DNA of 64,000 bases from Xaviernesmea oryzae (GTDB lineage Bacteria; Pseudomonadota; Alphaproteobacteria; Rhizobiales; Rhizobiaceae). Made by a program: the position numbers and the translations under genes. Below the pieces are notes generated by a model. The model had not been told where the DNA came from. It did not search any database and saw nothing but the letters and a program-made list of their open reading frames with translations. Below, piece after piece: positions 51,160 through 58,977 of the stretch. The DNA is taken from contig NZ_FXAF01000003.1 of assembly GCF_900177415.1 (NCBI RefSeq), positions 310,001 through 374,000 on the forward strand, given 5' to 3'. The stretch's first letter is position 1. Every line of letters starts with the position of its first letter.

Positions 51160-51411
51160 ATGAAAGACGAACCGCTTCTTCTCACCCGCCGCAACCCCTC
51201 CCGCAACATGGCGCGCTTCTATGCGCTCACCGTTGAGCCTGACCTTTTCGATGGCGTCGCGCTCACCCGAAATTGGGGCCGTATCGGCAGCAAGGGGCGT
51301 TTCCGCATCGAGCTCTTCGGCTCGCGCCAGGAGGCGGAACGACGACTGGCGGCGATCGCGAGCCAGAAGGTACGGCGAGGATATGAGGTGGCCCCGAAAC
51401 TTGACCGCTGA
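51160..51411 (+). CDS. Small WGR-domain protein
   Basis: An 83-residue protein made of a single WGR domain: NMARFYALTVEPDLF, then the defining NWGRIGSKGRFRIELF, then a helical tail. WGR domains bind nucleic acids or help other domains sense DNA ends, as in PARP; solitary copies are common in rhizobia without known function. The start at 51160 lacks a clear ribosome-binding site but gives the normal family N-terminus. It is not coupled to a neighbour. Confidence 0.85.
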   Translation: MKDEPLLLTRRNPSRNMARFYALTVEPDLFDGVALTRNWGRIGSKGRFRIELFGSRQEAERRLAAIASQKVRRGYEVAPKLDR

Positions 51412-51420
51412 CAACTGCCT

Positions 51421-51723
51421 CGGCGACCATGTGATTGCCGGCGCGATCATCATCTGCCGGTCCCGCTCATGATCGATCTGGGTATGCATGTTCCGCGCCT
51501 GCCCGAGCAGGCGGTAACTCCACTCGCCGTCTTCAGTGATCAAACCGATGAAATAGAGCGAGCCCTGCGCACCGCCGAAATCCGATGTGCCGATGAGCAC
51601 CTCCCGATGGGGCGTGATCTGCGGCCGTTTGCTGACCTGATTGACCAAACCTCCCGGAATGGTGCGGCCATAGAGCACGGATGCCCGTCCCTTGATGACT
51701 TGGCTTGCACGCCTGATCAGCGC
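51421..51723 (-). pseudogene. TonB-dependent siderophore receptor remnant (plug domain)
   Basis: About 100 codons encode part of a FhuA/FoxA-type receptor: ASVLYGRTIPGGLVNQVSKRP, which is the conserved end of the plug domain, followed by DGEWSYRLLGQARN and ITWSP of the first barrel strands. The signal peptide, TonB box and nearly all of the barrel are absent and reading before and after becomes unrelated. It sits between the WGR and GntR genes and marks an old deletion or rearrangement. Confidence 0.75.
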
Positions 51724-51730
51724 GGAATGG

Positions 51731-52543
51731 CTAGGCCTTCTTCGGACTGCCGGACGAACGCATGACAGGCGCTTTTCGGGGGAGAATCGGCATGTCCCCC
51801 TTTCCAAGACTGAGCGCTTCGGCAAGCTCCCTGCGCGCCCCATTGACCAGAACTTCCATTGCCCTGCGCGCACCTTCCCGATCGCGCATCCGGATTGCCT
51901 CCAGCACGGCCCGATGAATATCAAGCGCTCGTTCGTGTGACTGGCTTGCCCGGTTGGTGATGCGAAAGCTTGCCAGCAGGGCCGCACCGATCGCCGTCGC
52001 AAACTGCCTGAAGACCCAGTTGCCGGAGGCATTGATGATCGCGGTGTGGAATTCCAGGTCCGCATCGCTCCATGCATCCGTATAGAGGGAATGCGCGGCG
52101 ACCATGTCGTCGAAAGCTTCCGCGATGACCATGATCTGCCTGGTCGTGGCGTTTTCCGCGGCGGCGGCGGCCGCCGCAGGCTCCAGCACCAGTCGCGCGT
52201 CCACCAGCGACTTGTAGAACCGCTCGTCCTTCGGGTGACGCATGGCAGCATCCAGCACGATGGGATCGAGATAATTCCATTGTTCCCGCGGCATGACGAT
52301 CGTACCGGCGCGGGTGCGCGACCGGACCATGCCCTGCGCCACGAGATGCTGCATCGATTCCCGCAACGTGGTGCGGCTCACCCCGTAATGCTCCTTGAGT
52401 TCGGCTTCATTGGGTAATGTCGAGCCCTCCGCGATTTCGCCGGACACGATCTTGTCGACAAGGACATGCAGGAGATTGTCCTTTACGGGACGACGGCCGC
52501 CCTTGGCGCCATTTCGCCCGTTTATCCGGCCGGTCTCCGACAT
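51731..52543 (-). CDS. GntR (FadR/FCD) family regulator of sugar-acid genes
   Basis: A 270-residue regulator: winged helix EIAEGSTLPNEAELKEHYGVSRTTLRESMQHLVAQGMV (about residues 36-72) and an FCD effector domain with ARLVLEPAAAAAAAENA, LEFHTAIINASGN and HRAVLEAIRMRD, including the metal-site His residues. ATG 52543 has GGTGGAG upstream. It resembles DgoR-type repressors of galactonate genes and is divergent from dgoD with a dyad in between, so it likely controls the dgoD/TRAP cluster. Confidence 0.9.
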   Translation of the reverse strand: MSETGRINGRNGAKGGRRPVKDNLLHVLVDKIVSGEIAEGSTLPNEAELKEHYGVSRTTLRESMQHLVAQGMVRSRTRAGTIVMPREQWNYLDPIVLDAAMRHPKDERFYKSLVDARLVLEPAAAAAAAENATTRQIMVIAEAFDDMVAAHSLYTDAWSDADLEFHTAIINASGNWVFRQFATAIGAALLASFRITNRASQSHERALDIHRAVLEAIRMRDREGARRAMEVLVNGARRELAEALSLGKGDMPILPRKAPVMRSSGSPKKA

Positions 52544-52600
52544 TCCGCTCCACCCCTCAGCAACCTCAGAACTCCTCCATACTCCAATTATCCCCGAAGA

Positions 52601-52644
52601 TAAATCGCATTTAAATTGACAATAAATACGATTTATTTTAGATC
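52601..52644 (+). promoter_or_regulatory. GntR operator and promoter of the galactonate cluster
   Basis: TAAATCGCAT (52601-52610) and ATACGATTTA (52626-52635) form an inverted repeat with one mismatched pair. TTGACA (52616-52621) and TAGATC (52639-52644) give a 17-base-spaced promoter toward dgoD, so a repressor bound to the dyad would cover it. Confidence 0.6.
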
Positions 52645-52715
52645 GCCAGTGGAGGTGCCGGAGGAGACCCGAACACCGACAGCCGACGATCCTGCAGAAC
52701 AGCAGGCCTGAAGCC

Positions 52716-52835
52716 GTGCGCGCTTTTGATGCGTTGCGCGAACGGGATCGTCTGTCGCTTGTCGAGCGCAAGGGTCGTTTCCGTCGCGCGGACACGGATT
52801 ATCGGCTGCAGCCGGCCGATGAGTGGGAAAACTGA
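52716..52835 (+). other. Short coding-like frame upstream of dgoD, remnant or leader
   Basis: The frame from about 52640 to TGA 52833-52835 is open and charged (RERDRLSLVERKGRF, then [14 protein letters not shown]) with GTG 52716 as a possible start. Its stop and the dgoD ATG share a base (TGATG), as in translational coupling. I recognise no family, and no good ribosome-binding site is seen; it may be a degraded C-terminus of a lost gene. Confidence 0.3.
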
Positions 52836-53983
52836 TGAAAATTACCAAGCTGACCACCTACATCGTTCCGCCACGCTGGTTGTTTCTGAAGATAGAAACG
52901 GACGAGGGCGTCGCCGGCTGGGGCGAACCGGTGGTCGAGGGTCGTGCGCTGACGGTGCAGGCGGCGGTGCATGAGCTTGAAGACTATCTCGTCGGCAAGG
53001 ACCCGTTCCTGATCGAGGATCACTGGAATGTCCTTTACCGCGCCGGGTTCTACCGCGGCGGCGCCATTCATATGAGCGCGCTGGCCGGCATCGACCAGGC
53101 GCTCTGGGACATCAAAGGCAAGGCGCTCGGCCAGCCGGTGCATTCGCTGCTCGGCGGACAGTGCCGCGACCGGATCAAGGTCTATTCCTGGATCGGCGGG
53201 GACAGGCCCTCGGATGTCGCCCGCAATGCCAGGGAGGTCGTTGCCCGCGGCTTCAAGGCGATCAAGCTCAACGGCTCGGAAGAGATGCAGATCGTCGACA
53301 CCAACGAGAAGGTGGACAGGGCGGTCGAGACCATCGCCATCATCCGCGAGGCGGTCGGCCCACATATCGGCATCGGCGTCGATTTCCACGGCCGTATCCA
53401 CAAGCCAATGGCCAAGGTCCTCGCCAAGGAGCTCGAGCAGTTCAAATTGATGTTCATCGAGGAACCGGTGCTTTCCGAAAACCGGGAGACGCTGAAGGAA
53501 ATCGCCAATCACTGCTCGACCCCGATCGCGCTTGGCGAGCGGCTCTATTCCCGCTGGGATTTCAAGCAGGTGCTGGCGGATGGTTACGTCGACATTATCC
53601 AACCGGACCTGAGCCATGCCGGCGGCATCACCGAATGCCGCAAGATCGCGGCGATGGCGGAGGCCTATGACGTGGCGCTCGCGCCCCATTGCCCGCTCGG
53701 GCCGATCGCGCTTGCCGCCTGTCTCCAGGTCGACGCGGTCAGCTACAACGCCTTCATCCAGGAGCAGAGCCTGGGCATCCACTACAACCAGGCGAACGAC
53801 ATCCTCGACTACATCGTCAACAAGGACGTCTTTGCCTATGCGGACGGCTTCGTCGCCATCCCGCAGGGCCCGGGTCTCGGGATCGAGGTCGATGAGGAAT
53901 ACGTGATCGAGCGTGCCCGGGAAGGCCATCGTTGGCGCAATCCCGTCTGGCGCCATGAAGACGGCAGCGTGGCCGAGTGGTGA
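52835..53983 (+). CDS. dgoD: D-galactonate dehydratase
   Basis: A 382-residue enolase-superfamily enzyme that aligns with E. coli DgoD over its length, including the same length and C-terminal [11 protein letters not shown]. Metal ligands are Asp183 (VDFHGR, with His185), Glu209 (IEEP) and Glu235 (LGER), and the catalytic His285 in APHCPLGP is conserved. It dehydrates D-galactonate to 2-keto-3-deoxygalactonate. The kinase and aldolase of the pathway are not in the window. It starts the plus-strand cluster with the TRAP transporter. Confidence 0.93.
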   Translation: MKITKLTTYIVPPRWLFLKIETDEGVAGWGEPVVEGRALTVQAAVHELEDYLVGKDPFLIEDHWNVLYRAGFYRGGAIHMSALAGIDQALWDIKGKALGQPVHSLLGGQCRDRIKVYSWIGGDRPSDVARNAREVVARGFKAIKLNGSEEMQIVDTNEKVDRAVETIAIIREAVGPHIGIGVDFHGRIHKPMAKVLAKELEQFKLMFIEEPVLSENRETLKEIANHCSTPIALGERLYSRWDFKQVLADGYVDIIQPDLSHAGGITECRKIAAMAEAYDVALAPHCPLGPIALAACLQVDAVSYNAFIQEQSLGIHYNQANDILDYIVNKDVFAYADGFVAIPQGPGLGIEVDEEYVIERAREGHRWRNPVWRHEDGSVAEW

Positions 53984-54128
53984 GGATTGAAGGCCGGCAG
54001 TAGCGGCCGCTTGAGATTGAGGCGTCTCCGGATGGGGCGCCGTCGATGCCGGACAGATCGCATGGCCGATGGTCCGGAAGGGGGGTGGGGAGACCACCGT
54101 TATCACTGGAACCAAAGGGAGAGGTTCG

Positions 54129-55148
54129 ATGAAAGGTAGAATGACGAAACTGGCGGGCACGATCGCACTTGCAGTGTTCGCATCGATTGCCGCCGGCACG
54201 ATCGCAACCGCGCAGGAATTCAGGGCCAAGCTCGGCCACGCCATGCCGCAGGAGCATCCGCAGGCGGTCGCGCTCAACAAGTTCGCCGAACTCGCCGGCC
54301 AATATACCGACGGCCGCGTCAAGGTCACCGTATTCCATGGCGGCATGCTCGGCGGCGACGACAAGATGCTGCAGTCGACCCAGAGCGGCACGCAGGAAAT
54401 GTTCTACGGCTCACTGGCGCCGATCGCCGGCAAGATCAAGGAAGTCCAGGTTTTCGACTTCCCGTTCCTGTTCGGCAACATGAAGGAAGTTGACGCCGTC
54501 TTCCTCGGTCCGATCGGCGAAAAGCTGATGGCCAAGCTCGACCCGCACAACCTGCATGGCGTCGCCTGGGGCGAGACCGGTTTCCGCCAGCTTTCCAACA
54601 ACAAGCATGAGGTCAAGACCGCCGATGACATCAAGGGCCTGAAGGTCCGCGTCATGCAGAACCAGGTCGCCCTGGACAGCTGGAAGGCGATCGGCGCCAA
54701 TGCGCTTCCGATGTCCTATGCGGAAGTCTTCACCGCGCTCGAAACCGGCGCGCTCGACGGTCAGGAAAACCCGTACATCCACATGTACGCCAACAAGATC
54801 TATGAAGTTCAGAAATACGGCACGACGACCAACCACGTCTATACGCCTTGCATTCTCGTTACCTCCAAGAAGTTCTGGGAACAGCTGACGCCGGCCGATC
54901 AGGAAGCGATCGTCAAGGCCGGCAAGGAGGCGATGGTCTATCTCCGTCAGCTCATGGAAGAAGGTAACGCCAAGGTCGTTGCCGATCTCGAAGCCCAGGG
55001 CATGAAGGTCGATACGCTACCGGAAGCAGAACTCGCCAAGCTGCGCGAAGCCACTGCGCCGGTCATCGAGAAGTACAAGCCGGTGGTCGGTGCCGAACTG
55101 GTCGACGAGATCCAGGCCACGATCGCCAAGGTTCGCGCCGGAAACTGA
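54129..55148 (+). CDS. dctP: TRAP transporter substrate-binding protein (DctP type)
   Basis: A 339-residue periplasmic binding protein with a signal peptide ending near IATAQ. The family pattern FRAKLGHAMPQEHPQAVALNKFAE and the Arg-containing GLKVRVMQNQ (the universal carboxylate-binding Arg) show that it binds an organic or sugar acid. ATG 54129 follows GGGAGAGG. With the DctQ and DctM proteins downstream it forms a sodium- or proton-driven importer for the aldonate used by DgoD and its neighbours. A strong hairpin follows. Confidence 0.93.
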   Translation: MKGRMTKLAGTIALAVFASIAAGTIATAQEFRAKLGHAMPQEHPQAVALNKFAELAGQYTDGRVKVTVFHGGMLGGDDKMLQSTQSGTQEMFYGSLAPIAGKIKEVQVFDFPFLFGNMKEVDAVFLGPIGEKLMAKLDPHNLHGVAWGETGFRQLSNNKHEVKTADDIKGLKVRVMQNQVALDSWKAIGANALPMSYAEVFTALETGALDGQENPYIHMYANKIYEVQKYGTTTNHVYTPCILVTSKKFWEQLTPADQEAIVKAGKEAMVYLRQLMEEGNAKVVADLEAQGMKVDTLPEAELAKLREATAPVIEKYKPVVGAELVDEIQATIAKVRAGN

Positions 55149-55163
55149 TCGTTCTCCGGCATC

Positions 55164-55197
55164 GGTCCGGCCCTTGCCCTCCCGGAAGGGCCGGACC
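55164..55197 (+). terminator. Intercistronic hairpin after dctP
   Basis: GGTCCGGCCCTT pairs perfectly with AAGGGCCGGACC (12 pairs) around a 10-base loop; ACCAATCTCTTTT follows. Placed between the binding protein and DctQ genes, so it may lower downstream expression relative to the binding protein. Confidence 0.75.
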
Positions 55198-55226
55198 ACC
55201 AATCTCTTTTGTATGGGGGGACGCCC

Positions 55227-55733
55227 ATGATTTCCCGCATCCTGTTCGGCACGCTGGAAAAGCTCCTGATGGCCGCGCTCGCGCTGATGGTCATTCTGAT
55301 TTTCGGCAATGTCGTCCTGCGCTACGGCTTCAACTCCGGCATCACGCTGTCGGAAGAATTGTCGCGTTTCATCTTCGTCTGGCTGATCTTTATCGGTGCC
55401 TTCCTGACGCTGCGCGACCGCGCCCATCTGGGCGTCAACAGCCTGGTGCGCGCCATGCCGTTCAAGGCGCAGCGCATCGTGCGCATCGGCGGCGACATCG
55501 CCACCCTGGTCTGCTGCTACCTGCTCGGGCTCGGTGCCTGGCGCCAGACCGTGGACAATCTGGAGAACTACTCGCCGGTCGCCGGCATTCCGCTCGGCTG
55601 GGTCTATCTCTCCTGCGTGCTCTGCTGCATCGGCATGGCTCTCCTTCAACTTCGTTCGATCTTCGACGTCGCGACCGGCCGGATTCCCGATGAGGAAATC
55701 TTCGCTAGCAACGCCGAAGGGCTGGTCGAATAA
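55227..55733 (+). CDS. dctQ: TRAP transporter small permease (DctQ type)
   Basis: A 168-residue membrane protein with four hydrophobic helices, starting at ATG 55227 behind GGGGGA. The family segments FGNVVLRYGFNSGITLSEELSRFIFVWL (helices 1-2, residues about 32-60) and the AHLGVNSLV loop are present. It connects DctP and DctM. Confidence 0.93.
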   Translation: MISRILFGTLEKLLMAALALMVILIFGNVVLRYGFNSGITLSEELSRFIFVWLIFIGAFLTLRDRAHLGVNSLVRAMPFKAQRIVRIGGDIATLVCCYLLGLGAWRQTVDNLENYSPVAGIPLGWVYLSCVLCCIGMALLQLRSIFDVATGRIPDEEIFASNAEGLVE

Positions 55734-55754
55734 GGGGCGAAGGGGACAACGCGC

Positions 55755-57035
55755 ATGACTATTCTTGTTTTTGTCGGTTCGCTCTGCGGTGCGATGCTGC
55801 TCGGCATTCCGGTCGCGTTCTCGCTTCTGATCTGCGGCGTCGTCCTGATGATCCACATGGACATCTTCGACGTTCAGATCCTTGCCGAAAACGTCCTCGA
55901 CGGTGCCAACAACTATCCGCTGATGGCCCTGCCGTTCTTCGTGCTCGCAGGCGAGATCATGAATGCCGGCGGCGTGTCGAAACGCATCGTCGCCGTGGCG
56001 ATCGCGGCGGTGGGCCATTTCCGCGGCGGCCTCGGCTATGTGGCCGTGTTTGCGGCGCTCATCCTTGCGGCGATCTCCGGCTCGGCGATCGCCGACTGTG
56101 CGGCGCTTGCCGCCGTCGTCATCCCGCTGATGCGCCGCTCCGGCTATCCGGTTCCGCTGTCGGCCGGCCTGATCTCCTCCGCCGGCATCGTGGCGCCGCT
56201 GCTTCCGCCGTCCATCCCCTTCGTGGTCTTCGGTGTCGCCGCCGAACTCTCCGTCACGCGGCTTTTCATGACCGGCATCGCGCCGGGCCTGATGATGGCC
56301 GCGACCTTGATGGTGACCTGGTATTTCTATGCCCGGAAAGACCCGCGCATGGCCTCCGAGCAGAAGTTCGATATGGACCGCCTGCTCAAGGCGCTGAAGG
56401 AAGGCATCTGGGCGCTCGTGCTCCCGGCGATCATTATCGGCGGCATGAAGACCGGTGTTTTCACGCCCACCGAGGCGGGCGTCGTCGCCGTCGTCTATGC
56501 CTTCCTCGTCGGCATGTTCGTCTACGGGGAACTGAAGATTTCCGTCATGCCGTCCCTGCTGCTTCAGGCGGCGAAGACGGCGAGCACGATCATGTTTCTC
56601 GTCGCCGCGGCCTATGTTTCGGCCTGGCTGATCACGGTCGCCAACATCCCGCAGGAAATCGGTGAATCGCTTGCGCCGTTCATGGAGAACAAGACCCTCT
56701 TCATGTTCATGCTGATGGTCATCGTGTTCCTCGTCGGCACTGCGCTCGATCTGACGCCAACGATCCTCATCCTGACGCCCGTCATGATGCCGCTCGTCAA
56801 GCAGGCCGGTATCGATCCCTACTACTTCGGGGTCATGTTCATGATGAACAACGCGATCGGCCTCATCACCCCGCCGGTCGGCACGGTTCTGAACGTCGTC
56901 TCCGGGGTGGCGCGCGTCGAACTCGACCACGTCATCAAGGGCATGCTGCCCTTCCTGATCGCCTATACCGTGCTGCTGTTCACCTTCGTGCTCTTCCCCG
57001 AGCTGATCACCGTGCCGGCAAGCTGGCTCCGCTAA
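55755..57035 (+). CDS. dctM: TRAP transporter large permease (DctM type)
   Basis: A 426-residue membrane protein with about 12 helices. The conserved DctM segments include LPFFVLAGEIMNAGG, SAIADCAALAAVVIP and LITPPVGTVLNVVSGV. It is the ion-coupled transport subunit for the sugar acid captured by DctP. It follows dctQ by 21 bases; a terminator hairpin comes right after. Confidence 0.94.
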   Translation: MTILVFVGSLCGAMLLGIPVAFSLLICGVVLMIHMDIFDVQILAENVLDGANNYPLMALPFFVLAGEIMNAGGVSKRIVAVAIAAVGHFRGGLGYVAVFAALILAAISGSAIADCAALAAVVIPLMRRSGYPVPLSAGLISSAGIVAPLLPPSIPFVVFGVAAELSVTRLFMTGIAPGLMMAATLMVTWYFYARKDPRMASEQKFDMDRLLKALKEGIWALVLPAIIIGGMKTGVFTPTEAGVVAVVYAFLVGMFVYGELKISVMPSLLLQAAKTASTIMFLVAAAYVSAWLITVANIPQEIGESLAPFMENKTLFMFMLMVIVFLVGTALDLTPTILILTPVMMPLVKQAGIDPYYFGVMFMMNNAIGLITPPVGTVLNVVSGVARVELDHVIKGMLPFLIAYTVLLFTFVLFPELITVPASWLR

Positions 57036-57041
57036 CCGCCG

Positions 57042-57070
57042 GAGGGCGGTTTTACCGCCCTCTCCTTTTT
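57042..57070 (+). terminator. Rho-independent terminator after dctM
   Basis: GAGGGCGGT (57042-57050) pairs with ACCGCCCTC (57054-57062) around TTT, and TCCTTTTT follows. It separates the TRAP genes from the SDR gene and probably reduces, rather than blocks, readthrough. Confidence 0.85.
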
Positions 57071-57082
57071 CCTTCCCCTTCG

Positions 57083-57868
57083 ATGGCGATCCCGATGTCC
57101 TTCAAGCAGCTTTTCGATCTTTCCGGGCGCACCGCGCTCGTCACCGGCTCCACCCGCGGCCTCGGTTTCTCCTATGCCGAGGGCCTGGCGGAAACCGGCG
57201 CTCATGTGATCGTCAACGGCACCCGGGCCGAAGGGGTGGCGGAAGCCGTCTCGAAACTTGCCGCCGAAGGTCGCAAGGTCTCCGGCCGACACTTCGATGT
57301 CGGCGACGAGGCCTCGATCGTCGAAGCCTTCGAAGCTTTCGACCGCGAGGGCCTGGAGATCGATATCCTCATCAACAATGCCGGCATCCAGTTCCGAAAG
57401 CCGATGGTCGATCTCGGCGTCGAAGACTGGCAGCGGGTGCTGGATGTCAACCTGACCGGCTCCTTCCTCATCGCCCGCGAAGCAGCGAAACGCATGATCG
57501 CCCGCGGCCGCGGCGGCAAGATCGTCAACATCGCCTCGCTGACGAGTGCTGCGGCGCGCGCCACCGTCGCCCCCTACACCGCCGCCAAGGGTGCCATCGC
57601 CGCCATCACCCGCACCATGGCGGTCGAGTGGGCGCCGCACAACATCCAGTCGAACGCGATCGGCCCCGGCTATATCCTGACGGACATGAACCAGGCACTG
57701 GTCGACAACAAGGAATTCGATGCCTGGGTACGCGCTTCCAACCCCAGCGGCCGCTGGGGCAAGCCGGAAGAGCTCGTCGGTGCGGCGATCTTCCTGTCGA
57801 GCGCGGCCTCCGACTACATCAACGGTCAGACGCTTTACGTCGACGGCGGCTGGCTCGCACAGCTCTGA
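57083..57868 (+). CDS. Gluconate 5-dehydrogenase-like SDR (IdnO type)
   Basis: A 261-residue classical SDR similar in layout to E. coli IdnO: TGSTRGLG at 21-28, NNAG at 98-101, catalytic Ser152, Tyr165 and Lys169 (APYTAAKG), C-terminal NGQTLYVDGGW. It should interconvert 5-ketogluconate and gluconate or a related pair. No clear ribosome-binding site precedes ATG 57083; a second ATG at 57095 is possible. With the idonate dehydrogenase-like gene it suggests an idonate/gluconate branch. Confidence 0.88.
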   Translation: MAIPMSFKQLFDLSGRTALVTGSTRGLGFSYAEGLAETGAHVIVNGTRAEGVAEAVSKLAAEGRKVSGRHFDVGDEASIVEAFEAFDREGLEIDILINNAGIQFRKPMVDLGVEDWQRVLDVNLTGSFLIAREAAKRMIARGRGGKIVNIASLTSAAARATVAPYTAAKGAIAAITRTMAVEWAPHNIQSNAIGPGYILTDMNQALVDNKEFDAWVRASNPSGRWGKPEELVGAAIFLSSAASDYINGQTLYVDGGWLAQL

Positions 57869-57907
57869 CACCCGTTGCCCAATATCGAAATCTCAAGGAA
57901 ATACCGG

Positions 57908-58939
57908 ATGAAAGCCGTCGTCATTCACAAAGAGCATGATCTCAGGGTCGAGGAACGCAACGTCGGCGAGCCCAGCCCGGGCGAAGTGCGTATCCGCCTG
58001 AAAGCCGGCGGCATCTGCGGCTCCGACCTTCACTATTATCACCATGCCGGTTTCGGCACGGTACGCGTCCGCGAGCCGATGATCCTCGGCCACGAAGCTT
58101 CCGGCGAGATCGCGGCGATCGGCGAAGGCGTCACCCATCTTACCGTCGGCCAGCGCGTGGCGATCAACCCCAGCCGCCCCGGCGGCGATTGCGAATTCAT
58201 GCGCGAAGGCCAGCGTCAGCACGCCATGGACATGCGCTTCAACGGGTCGGCCATGCGCTTTCCGCATGTCCAGGGCCTGTTCCGCGAGGAGATCGTCGTC
58301 GAGGCCGAACAGGCCGTACCGGTTGCCGCCGACACGCCCTTCGAGGAAGCCGCCTGCTGCGAACCGCTCGCCGTCTGCCTGCATGCGGTCATGCAGGCAG
58401 GGTCGCTGGTCGGCAAGCGCGTGCTCGTCACCGGCACCGGCACGATCGGATGCCTGACCATCCTCGCGGCCCGCTTTGCCGGCGCGACCGAGATCGTCGC
58501 GACCGACATCTCGAATTCGGCGCTTGAAATCGCCAGGGCCGTCGGCGCCGACAAGGTGTTCAACACGGCCGAAGAGCCGGATGCGCTTGCCCCCTACGCG
58601 GAGGCTAAAGGCACGTTCCATGCGGCTTTCGAATGCTCCGGCAACGGCGCGGTCATGGCTGGCCTGCTGAATGTCGTACGTCCGCGCGGCACGATCGTCG
58701 CAGTCGGCCTCGGCAAGGAGGTGAGCCTGCCGATCAGCGCGATCGTCACCAAGGAAATCGTGCTGCGCGGCACGTTCCGCTTCGACGCCGAGTTCGAATG
58801 GGCCGCCAGGCTCATCGCCGACCGCCGCATCGACGTGCGGCCTCTCCTCACTGCACAGATCCCGATGGAGCGGGCGGTCGAGGCCTTCGAGCTCGCCAGC
58901 GATCGCACCAAGTCCATGAAGGTTCACCTGGTTTTCTGA
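57908..58939 (+). CDS. L-idonate 5-dehydrogenase-like medium-chain dehydrogenase
   Basis: A 343-residue zinc-type MDR enzyme resembling E. coli IdnD. Catalytic zinc residues Cys37 (GICGSD), His62 and Glu63 (GHEASG) are kept, and the MRFNGSAMRFPHVQG segment matches IdnD. The structural zinc lobe is degenerate: PGGDCEFMREGQRQHAM keeps only one of the four Cys seen in E. coli, so this zinc is probably lost. It would oxidise L-idonate or another aldonate at C5. It follows the SDR gene and precedes a second dehydratase. Confidence 0.88.
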   Translation: MKAVVIHKEHDLRVEERNVGEPSPGEVRIRLKAGGICGSDLHYYHHAGFGTVRVREPMILGHEASGEIAAIGEGVTHLTVGQRVAINPSRPGGDCEFMREGQRQHAMDMRFNGSAMRFPHVQGLFREEIVVEAEQAVPVAADTPFEEAACCEPLAVCLHAVMQAGSLVGKRVLVTGTGTIGCLTILAARFAGATEIVATDISNSALEIARAVGADKVFNTAEEPDALAPYAEAKGTFHAAFECSGNGAVMAGLLNVVRPRGTIVAVGLGKEVSLPISAIVTKEIVLRGTFRFDAEFEWAARLIADRRIDVRPLLTAQIPMERAVEAFELASDRTKSMKVHLVF

Positions 58940-58977
58940 CCGCCACAGGCACACTCTACACGTTCACGGAAAAAGCC

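Noticed and set aside
51469..51940. Two plus-strand frames (98 and 82 codons) between WGR and GntR genes
   Set aside because: They are antisense to the TonB-receptor remnant and the GntR gene and show no motif.
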